Positions 1 through 5,245 of a DNA stretch of 5,245 nt are shown in pieces. The translations under genes and the position numbers were made by a program. This DNA comes from an uncultured Nitrososphaerota archaeon. Its GTDB lineage: Bacteria > Bacillota > Clostridia > Oscillospirales > Ruminococcaceae. Below the pieces are notes generated by a model. That model was not told the origin of the DNA and did no database searches. It saw nothing but the letters and a program-made list of their open reading frames with translations. The stretch lies in assembly GCA_934869045.1 (NCBI GenBank), contig CAKXAF010000187.1, forward strand, positions 1 through 5,245. Direction: 5' to 3'. Each line of letters starts with the position of its first letter. Within the stretch, counting starts at the first letter, position 1.

Positions 1-2
1 TG

Positions 3-623
3 ATTACCTCTGTGCTTGGCGCTTATCCGCTGACAGTCTCCGGTCTGCATGGACGTCAGATTTTTGTGACCTACCTTCTGATCCCGATGTATTTCGGAGG
101 CGGCTTGATACCCACGTTCCTGCTGATGAATCAGCTTGGGCTGTATGGGACGCGCTGGGCGATCATTCTGCCTGCGTCCTTCAGCATCTGGAACCTGATC
201 TTAGTAAGGACCTTCTTCACCAGCCTTCCCGAGGAACTGCGGGAATCTGCAAAAATGGATGGTGCGGGACACCTGCGGATCTTATTCCAAATCTATCTTC
301 CCCTTTCCAAGGCGATCTTGGCTGTGGTGGCGATTTACAGCATCGTCGGACAGTGGAATAGCTGGTTCAACGCCCAGGTTTACCTGCCGACAACGGCTCT
401 GCAGCCGCTGCAGATGTATCTGAAGCGGGTTCTTGTCCAATTGTCGGTAGACCTCCGGGAGCTTACCTCCGCGGAGCTTGAGGAAGCGGTTGAAAAGATG
501 TTTTCCGCGACGCAGCTGAAGTACTCCATGATCATCTTCACGACGCTGCCTATCATTTTTACGTATCCATTTTTCCAAAAGTATTTCATCAAAGGCGTCA
601 TGGTCGGCTCACTGAAGGGCTGA
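3..623 (+). CDS. ABC sugar transporter permease, LplC/YtcP type (CUT1), 5'-truncated by the window edge
   Basis: This is one of the two membrane subunits of a carbohydrate ABC importer (binding-protein-dependent transport, MetI-like fold). The 206 visible residues are in frame from base 3. Family members are roughly 290-300 residues, so about 90 N-terminal residues, including the first TM helix, lie upstream. The visible part opens with AYPLTVSGLHGR, matching the AYPLSR...GR segment of LplC-like permeases. Hydrophobic helices follow. The cytoplasmic EAA loop that contacts the ATPase is clear at about 243-314 (ESAKMDGAG, then IYLP). The WNSWFNAQVYL segment and PLQMYL are typical of the LplC branch. 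The C-terminus FQKYFIKGVMVGSLKG is also the family norm and ends in TGA. The binding-protein gene starts 43 bp downstream with no terminator between, so one operon is likely. The partner permease is expected just upstream. Family assignment is firm; the substrate is unknown. Confidence 0.93.
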   Translation: MTSVLGAYPLTVSGLHGRQIFVTYLLIPMYFGGGLIPTFLLMNQLGLYGTRWAIILPASFSIWNLILVRTFFTSLPEELRESAKMDGAGHLRILFQIYLPLSKAILAVVAIYSIVGQWNSWFNAQVYLPTTALQPLQMYLKRVLVQLSVDLRELTSAELEEAVEKMFSATQLKYSMIIFTTLPIIFTYPFFQKYFIKGVMVGSLKG

Positions 624-666
624 CCTGAAATAAAAACGCGAAAAATAAGAAAGAAGGAAGATTGCA

Positions 667-2364
667 ATGAGAAAACTCCTGAAATCGATTGCGGCTGTCC
701 TGTCCCTGACGGTGCTGTCTGCGGGGCTTTCGGCGTGCGGTGACAATGGTTCAGGCAGCACGCCCTCAAGTTCGGACAACAGCAAGACCCCGGAATCCTC
801 TGTAGCCTCCACCCCGGAAACCAAGACCCATTCCCTGAAGATTTTGGGGCCGGACCCGGGAAATAAGGACATCAAGTATTCGGAGCGTGAGGAGTACGAG
901 GTTTGGCAGGCGCTGCAGGATATGCTGAAGGAAAATGGCCTTGAGCTGGACATTGAGGCCGTTCCCAACGACCAGTATGAGGTCGTAATACAGACGCGCA
1001 TGGCCTCCTCAGACCTTCCCGATATCGCCAACTGCTCCAACATTGACGACGCATCCCTGGTAGCCCTTGGGCAGAACGGGACAATTCAGGAGCTTGGCAG
1101 CGCTATTGCGCAGTACAGCAACGGCAACATTGACCACATGTATACAGAGGTCTATGACTCTGGCTATCCGCTGATTAAAACCGAAGATGGGAAGATCTAT
1201 TGGCTGACCAATCTTCACAAGGGCGCTACCTTTGAGGGAAAAGAAGCCTCAATGGGCCTTGGCCTTCAACTTCGCAACGACTGGCTGAGCAGCATAAACC
1301 GCGAGATGCCCACAACTCTCGCTGAGTTTACCGATACGATCCGCGCCTTCCGTGAGCAGGACGTCAACGGAAACGGCCAGAACGATGAGATCATCCTTAT
1401 CGACGCGCAGACCTTCGCCAACGGATTGGCGCAGATTTTTGGCCTTGGCAACGGCCTGGTTGCTCTTGATCCTGTAAACGGGAAAATTGTCTCCCCCTGG
1501 TATCAGGACAATATTCAGGAATATTTTACGTACTTGAAGAGCCTCATCGACGAGGGCCTCGTCGACCCCGCTACCATCGGCTCTTGGGATATTCAGAATC
1601 AACGCTTGGCGGAGAACCTCGTTGGCGCTTGGTACGCCTATGATTCCGCAACCTATCTGAACGGCTATGTCACCAACGGCACCGAAGGCGTCGACTATGA
1701 GCCGATCTTCACGCTGACCGATGCGGTAGAAGGTTCTACCCCCTGGAAGGAAGTGGAGACCGCCCAGCTTGTCTGGGACCGTTACTGCATGACCAAGGCC
1801 TGCACCGATGTGGAAGGTGCAATTAAATTCTTCGATATGATCTACTCTGAGGAATACGGATTGATCCTGTGCGCCGGTATTGAAGGCAAGGATTATGAAA
1901 TCAAAGACGGCGTTCGGACTTCACTTATTAATGGCATGACCAACGCAGAGAAGGCAGCGGCCAGACGGACCACCGGTTCTCCCTTGTGGGGCGGCTTGCT
2001 TCCTCGTGTACAGCTGACCACGGAATATCCTTCCAAGGAAGCCTGGGAACAGAGCCTGAAAGAGTCCAACCATACCGATATTCAGATCGACGCTATGGGG
2101 AAAGCAGTAGATTATAAACAGTGGTGCCCGCTGATGATCAACAACTTCCTTGCGATGGCAACGGAGGAAGAGACAGAGACTCTCAACAAGATTCAAACCG
2201 GACTTCAGACCTATTCGGATGAGATGTGCATGAAGCTTGCTCTGGGTACGGAATCCCTTGATAATTTTGACAAAATCATCGAGGAGCTTAAGGATCTCGG
2301 CTTGGACGATTTGATTTCTGTCCAGCAGGCGCGCTACGACCGCTTTGTTGCAAATCAGAAATAA
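667..2364 (+). CDS. Extracellular solute-binding lipoprotein of a CUT1-type (oligo)saccharide ABC transporter
   Basis: This 565-residue protein is the substrate-capture component, tethered to the outer face of the membrane. It has a basic N-terminus (MRKLLK), a hydrophobic stretch at residues 8-20 and the lipobox LSAC at 21-24, so Cys24 should be lipidated. A Ser/Thr/Gly/Pro-rich linker of about 30 residues follows before the folded domain begins near KILGPDPGN. The length fits the large LplA/AlgQ-type binding proteins rather than the ~420-residue maltose type. Residues 232-241 (DVNGNGQNDE) have Asp, Asn, Asn, Asp and Glu at the spacing used for Ca2+ in Sphingomonas AlgQ2. The start ATG is preceded by AAGGAAG (654-660) at a 6-base spacing, and the signal peptide begins exactly there. 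The gene follows the permease by 43 bp. The 154 bp after it contain a promoter and hairpins, so the regulator may be a separate unit. The family is certain; the ligand is unknown and possibly an acidic oligosaccharide. Confidence 0.93.
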   Translation: MRKLLKSIAAVLSLTVLSAGLSACGDNGSGSTPSSSDNSKTPESSVASTPETKTHSLKILGPDPGNKDIKYSEREEYEVWQALQDMLKENGLELDIEAVPNDQYEVVIQTRMASSDLPDIANCSNIDDASLVALGQNGTIQELGSAIAQYSNGNIDHMYTEVYDSGYPLIKTEDGKIYWLTNLHKGATFEGKEASMGLGLQLRNDWLSSINREMPTTLAEFTDTIRAFREQDVNGNGQNDEIILIDAQTFANGLAQIFGLGNGLVALDPVNGKIVSPWYQDNIQEYFTYLKSLIDEGLVDPATIGSWDIQNQRLAENLVGAWYAYDSATYLNGYVTNGTEGVDYEPIFTLTDAVEGSTPWKEVETAQLVWDRYCMTKACTDVEGAIKFFDMIYSEEYGLILCAGIEGKDYEIKDGVRTSLINGMTNAEKAAARRTTGSPLWGGLLPRVQLTTEYPSKEAWEQSLKESNHTDIQIDAMGKAVDYKQWCPLMINNFLAMATEEETETLNKIQTGLQTYSDEMCMKLALGTESLDNFDKIIEELKDLGLDDLISVQQARYDRFVANQK

Positions 2365-2414
2365 GTTCGAAAGACGGCGGGTTCCCTCCGGAAGTAGTAA
2401 TCAGGTTAAAAATG

Positions 2415-2423
2415 TGATATGAT
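2415..2423 (+). promoter_or_regulatory. Candidate extended -10 promoter for the regulator gene
   Basis: The bases read TGATATGAT: a TG dinucleotide one base before TATGAT, which is five of six to the TATAAT consensus. The -35 region at 17-bp spacing (2395-2400, TAGTAA) is poor, as is common for extended -10 promoters. Transcription would start near 2429-2431, immediately before the first hairpin. The site sits about 95 bp upstream of the regulator start and is the best promoter-like sequence in the intergenic stretch. It is a prediction from consensus only. Confidence 0.45.
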
Positions 2424-2433
2424 AGGAACCAGT

Positions 2434-2479
2434 GGGCCGAGTATTGTGAATGAGATGCAGTTATCCACATACTCGGCCC
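2434..2479 (+). other. Hairpin 1: 11-bp perfect inverted repeat in the intergenic region
   Basis: GGGCCGAGTAT (2434-2444) is exactly complementary to ATACTCGGCCC (2469-2479). A bulged T at 2445 allows three more pairs (2446-2448 with 2466-2468), leaving a 17-base loop. The stem is GC-rich and starts a few bases after the predicted transcription start. No U-run follows, so it is a poor intrinsic terminator for the binding-protein transcript. A structured 5' leader, an RNA-stabilising element behind the transporter genes or a palindromic operator are all possible. Confidence 0.6.
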
Positions 2480-2499
2480 CCTCTGTTTTGAACAGAGGG
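2479..2499 (+). other. Hairpin 2: 9-bp perfect stem with a 3-base loop, abutting hairpin 1
   Basis: CCCTCTGTT (2479-2487) pairs perfectly with AACAGAGGG (2491-2499) around the loop TTG. It shares only base 2479 with hairpin 1, so the two could stack. The following sequence (ACAATTCC) has no U-tract, which argues against a standard terminator. Its 3' arm holds AGAGGG, the strongest Shine-Dalgarno-like sequence ahead of the regulator gene, so folding would hide it. A role in limiting translation of the regulator is inference. Confidence 0.6.
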
Positions 2500-2518
2500 A
2501 CAATTCCGTTGATGGGTC

Positions 2519-4348
2519 GTGAAAATTGTGAAACCAACGAAATACGGGAAATATTTCCGTCATAATATGCGGCTGTTTACCACGATTTTTGTTGCCATTT
2601 GTTTTGCTGTAACCGGCTTTTATCTTTGGAGCATGGTCCGCCATCAGACCCAACAGATTAAAACGGGGTATCAGAACGACACCCAGCGTATTGCGCTTGA
2701 ACTGGATAACAAACTTGCCGGAATCCGCAATCTTCTGAACGATATTTCGAATATCACTTGGGTCAAAAAGCTTTCCACCTCTTCCGATGTCTTCCTGCGG
2801 GAATTTACGGCGTTGCAGAGGATCGAGTGCCAGACAGAGCTTTCCCGCTATCTTGCCATAGACAGTTCCATTATGGACATTGCGGTTTATGTAGCGGATC
2901 GCGAAATCGTCCTTTGCCAAAAGGGCTGGTTTCGCTGTAAGGAATACCGGTCCTATCTTCTTGACCGCTGTGACATTGAGCCAAACGATATTTTTGCCGC
3001 CGCCGCTAAGAAAAATGAAGCGGACGCGTTTTTGAATCTGGAGCTGAATACGCAGGACGGACGGAATACGATTATCATTAAGAGCCTGGTAAATGTAGCC
3101 GCTCCCCCGGCCAGTCTGATTCTTATTCTGAACCGGAACACGTTCAATCAAAGCATTGAGAAGCTAGGCGGTGAAAACGTCCTTGGCATAGAGGTGATGA
3201 ATTCATCCGGCGGTATTTTGTTCCATACAGCGCAGAAGGAGGTGGACGGCTACCAGCTCACAACTCCGTCGGAAGTTCTTCCGGTGTCTTACCGTGTGAC
3301 CTATTTAGAGCCATCTGCCGTTTTAAGTCAGTACAGTTTTGTAAACCTGGTTTTCTGTGGGATCCTGTTCATCATGCTGGCGCTGGCTCTGCTTGCTGCC
3401 TTTCTGCTGTCGCTTCACAATATCCGCCCTTTGCAGAAGCTGATGGATTCCATCAGCGGGCTTATGGGAGAATCACAGTCTCATCCGGGTGAGACCTCGG
3501 AATTTGAGCAGATCGAAGCCTCCTTCGCACGGCTTTACGCACAAAAACAGGACCTGCAGGAAAACATCCGCGAAAACTACAATCTTACGCGGCAGTATGC
3601 GCTGATGTTGGTTTTGTCGGGCGACCAAAAATTTTGGGAATGGGCGCGGCACTTTGAGACGCTGGGGATTCCGTTTACAGAAGACCAGAGCTATTCCGTC
3701 TGGATTCTGACCCAGAGGCAGGATCCGCCGGAGCAGATTGATTATGTCGCCGTCTTTTTGGAACTTCCGTTAGAGCTTGTCTCAGCAGAGGAGATCCCGG
3801 TAGGACCGATGCAGACCGTACTGATTCTCGGCCAGAAGGCTCCGTCTGCGTGCGCTCATTACGAACAGGCTGCAGAACAGGCAAAGCAGCTGATATTGGA
3901 ACGCTATGGTGCGTTAGTTGAGTTCCAAATCGGGAAATGCTGCGGCCCAGGCATTCTGGGCATTTCGCAGTCTTATCACGAGCTGACGGAGGTAAGCAAT
4001 CAAAAGGGGAAAGATCCCGCCTATCGAAAAACCGGCAGAGAACTTGCACAGTATATTGAGGAGAACTACTGCGACCCGGATATGTCGCTTAAAGACCTGA
4101 GCAACCGGTGGAATCTTTCCGTACCCACTGTTTCACGCCTCTGTAAGGAAGCGCTCGGAACGAGTTTTATCGATTACGTGACCAAACTGCGGCTTGAAAA
4201 GGCAAAACAGCTGCTGCAACTGGGCCTCAGTCCCGCAGAAGTTACTGAGGCGGTGGGATATGGCAGCGAGTATTCGTTTCGACGGGCTTTTCAGCGCAAT
4301 GAAAACTGTCGCCTCCAGGATTGGAAGCCTTCGTCTCCCTCCCCTTGA
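2519..4348 (+). CDS. Membrane-anchored AraC-family transcriptional regulator with an extracytoplasmic sensor domain
   Basis: This 609-residue one-component regulator senses outside and binds DNA inside. A basic N-terminus precedes TM1 (about residues 19-39). An extracytoplasmic domain of about 230 residues follows, probably Cache-like, with cysteines at 104, 133, 140 and 151. TM2 lies at about 275-298, then IRPLQKL begins a HAMP-like linker and a probable coiled-coil stretch. The cytoplasmic middle region ends in IG...GISQSYHEL (471-489), a motif shared with YesN/YtdP-type regulators. The AraC DNA-binding domain covers about 506-603, with helix-turn-helix units near 522-550 and 570-595 (VGYGSEYSFRRAFQR). 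The usual end SEYR appears as LQDWK. An in-frame stop at 2510 limits the start to GTG 2519, GTG 2528 or ATG 2567, none with a well-spaced Shine-Dalgarno. GTG 2519 keeps the basic cytoplasmic tail. It probably controls the neighbouring transporter and enzyme genes. The family is confident; the ligand is unknown and the start uncertain. Confidence 0.9.
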   Translation: MKIVKPTKYGKYFRHNMRLFTTIFVAICFAVTGFYLWSMVRHQTQQIKTGYQNDTQRIALELDNKLAGIRNLLNDISNITWVKKLSTSSDVFLREFTALQRIECQTELSRYLAIDSSIMDIAVYVADREIVLCQKGWFRCKEYRSYLLDRCDIEPNDIFAAAAKKNEADAFLNLELNTQDGRNTIIIKSLVNVAAPPASLILILNRNTFNQSIEKLGGENVLGIEVMNSSGGILFHTAQKEVDGYQLTTPSEVLPVSYRVTYLEPSAVLSQYSFVNLVFCGILFIMLALALLAAFLLSLHNIRPLQKLMDSISGLMGESQSHPGETSEFEQIEASFARLYAQKQDLQENIRENYNLTRQYALMLVLSGDQKFWEWARHFETLGIPFTEDQSYSVWILTQRQDPPEQIDYVAVFLELPLELVSAEEIPVGPMQTVLILGQKAPSACAHYEQAAEQAKQLILERYGALVEFQIGKCCGPGILGISQSYHELTEVSNQKGKDPAYRKTGRELAQYIEENYCDPDMSLKDLSNRWNLSVPTVSRLCKEALGTSFIDYVTKLRLEKAKQLLQLGLSPAEVTEAVGYGSEYSFRRAFQRNENCRLQDWKPSSPSP

Positions 4349-4376
4349 GACGGCCGCTAATCAATAGCACAACTTT

Positions 4377-4382
4377 GGAGGA
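4377..4382 (+). promoter_or_regulatory. Shine-Dalgarno site setting the start of the DUF4838 gene
   Basis: GGAGGA lies five bases before ATG 4388. It decides the start of the right-edge gene, which cannot be judged from a full-length ORF because the window ends inside it. It lies in the short 39-bp gap after the regulator stop codon. I see no promoter or terminator in that gap, so the two genes are probably co-transcribed. Confidence 0.8.
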
Positions 4383-4387
4383 ATCCT

Positions 4388-5245
4388 ATGGAATTATCCA
4401 GACATGCGCCGGTTTACCTGATCCTGCCCGGTAAGCCGACTTTGCGCGAGCAGTTTGCTGCGGACGAGCTTTCCCGCTACCTATTTTTAGTCCTAGGCGT
4501 CAAAGCGGAGAAGGCGGACAGTGCAATACCGGGAGCGAACAGCTTTTTGATCGGCGGACCTGGGCGGAACGCCGCTTCTGCTGCATTCCTCACAAAGGAG
4601 GAATTTCATGGAGCTCTTACGGGCGCGGAAGGAATCTTTTTGGAAATACGGGACAATATCGCCCTTATCGCAGGAAGCGAGGGCTTTGACGATTGCGAAC
4701 GCGGCACGGTCTATGCCGTCTACGAGTTTCTGGAGCGATACCTTGGCTGTTCGTTTGCCGCATACAGTGGGCCAGGGGTACACGCGGGCGAGGTGCTTCC
4801 TGTCCTTGACTGGATTGCCTTACCCAACGGACGCTATGTCAAGGCAGGAGCGGACCGATCTTACCGCACTGCGATCGTTCAGTACGGCGAGGCGGCGGGC
4901 TGCCCCATTCACGAGCTGAATCTGCCGTTTATCAGCTGGCTTGCCAAAAACCGGTACAATCGTATCCTCACATGGGCAAGCATCTATGAGGCATATAAAG
5001 AGACCGGGCTTGTAAGGGAACTTGAAAAACGGGGGATCCGTTTGAGCGTGGGACATCACGAATCTTCGCAAATGTGGTTGCCCTACTATGGAAACCGCTG
5101 TTTCTCCGAGCATTATCGGGAGACGCACCCCGAATATTACCGGCTGGAATCCGACGGATCGCGCTACAGGCCCAAGGACGCGGACGGTCACACCGGGCAG
5201 TGGATCCTTTGCTCGAGAAATGAGGACTGTATTGCGCAGGTTGCA
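4388..5245 (+). CDS. DUF4838 protein with alpha-glucuronidase-like N-terminal domain, 3'-truncated by the window edge
   Basis: An open frame of 286 codons runs from ATG 4388 to the last base without a stop. The N-terminal 125 residues resemble the non-catalytic domain found before GH67 alpha-glucuronidases and related glycosidases. The signs are AADELSRYL (24-32), FLIGGPGRN (53-61) and RGTVYAVYEFLERYLGC (105-121). From about residue 170 the sequence matches the DUF4838 pattern: NRYNRI (188-193), GHHESSQMWLP (222-232), HPEYYRLESDG (247-257) and GQWILCSRN (270-278). There is no signal peptide or hydrophobic N-terminus, so it is probably cytoplasmic and would act on imported sugar. A good ribosome site and the 39-bp gap suggest co-transcription with the regulator. 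DUF4838 proteins are considered probable glycoside hydrolases, but I know of no firmly established reaction to assign here, and the expected catalytic C-terminal part is only partly in view. A GH67 enzyme proper is less likely given the DUF4838-style motifs. Confidence 0.78.
   Translation, partial: MELSRHAPVYLILPGKPTLREQFAADELSRYLFLVLGVKAEKADSAIPGANSFLIGGPGRNAASAAFLTKEEFHGALTGAEGIFLEIRDNIALIAGSEGFDDCERGTVYAVYEFLERYLGCSFAAYSGPGVHAGEVLPVLDWIALPNGRYVKAGADRSYRTAIVQYGEAAGCPIHELNLPFISWLAKNRYNRILTWASIYEAYKETGLVRELEKRGIRLSVGHHESSQMWLPYYGNRCFSEHYRETHPEYYRLESDGSRYRPKDADGHTGQWILCSRNEDCIAQVA

Noticed and set aside
395..411. Repeated CTGCAG in the permease gene, as a possible regulatory repeat.
   Set aside because: The two copies fall inside conserved coding sequence (Leu-Gln-Pro-Leu-Gln) and are explained by codon use.
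2434..2510. Intrinsic terminator for the binding-protein transcript.
   Set aside because: Both hairpins are strong but neither is followed by a run of T on the + strand, and the minus strand has none either. I kept them as structural elements of unknown role rather than calling a terminator.
2288..3151. Long open frame of 287 codons on the minus strand spanning the intergenic region.
   Set aside because: It lies antisense to the end of the binding-protein gene and the start of the regulator gene, both of which have clear family motifs. Its translation shows no recognisable domain and is rich in the odd composition of a shadow frame.
4300..4348. Possible frameshift near the end of the regulator: the -1 frame after the run of A bases reads LSPPGLEAF, resembling the MSP motif of AraC domains.
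   Set aside because: The annotated frame aligns well without a shift (CRLQDWK over MTPSEYR, with Asp/Glu, Trp/Tyr and Lys/Arg matching) and stops at a sensible place, whereas the shifted frame runs on into the next gene.
4608..4919. Independent 103-residue protein gene.
   Set aside because: It overlaps out of frame with the DUF4838 gene, which has family motifs across the whole stretch. The translation is Arg/Ser/Ala-rich with no recognisable fold. It is listed only as a low-interest observation.

Overview
The window looks like part of a carbohydrate-uptake locus from a moderate-GC Gram-positive gut-type bacterium of the Clostridia. An Oscillospiraceae-like member is my best guess, but that is inference from gene style only. 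The supporting signs are a lipoprotein-anchored solute-binding protein, purine-rich Shine-Dalgarno sites, an LplC/YtcP-type permease and a membrane-bound AraC-family regulator. All genes lie on the + strand and are closely spaced.

Layout. (1) Positions 3-623 hold the C-terminal two thirds of a CUT1-type ABC sugar permease, cut by the left edge. (2) Positions 667-2364 hold a complete 565-residue lipoprotein solute-binding protein with a calcium-loop motif like that of the alginate-binding protein AlgQ2. (3) Positions 2365-2518 form the only sizeable intergenic stretch. It carries a good extended -10 promoter followed at once by two tandem hairpins. (4) Positions 2519-4348 encode a 609-residue two-TM receptor with a C-terminal AraC DNA-binding domain. 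Its start is weakly defined. (5) From 4388 to the right edge runs the first 286 codons of a DUF4838 protein with an alpha-glucuronidase-like N-terminal domain and no signal peptide. It is open to the end of the window.

How they may work together (inference). The lipoprotein captures an oligosaccharide outside the cell and the permease imports it, with another permease subunit and an ATPase encoded elsewhere. The transmembrane AraC protein senses a ligand, or the loaded binding protein, and controls the locus. The DUF4838 protein, probably cytoplasmic, would act on the imported sugar. The AlgQ-like loop and the GH67-like N-domain together hint at a uronic-acid-containing glycan, but no residue seen here proves a substrate.

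I see no RNA genes, mobile elements, CRISPR arrays or phage genes. The least ordinary parts are the structured leader and ambiguous start of the regulator gene, and the DUF4838 protein of unknown activity.
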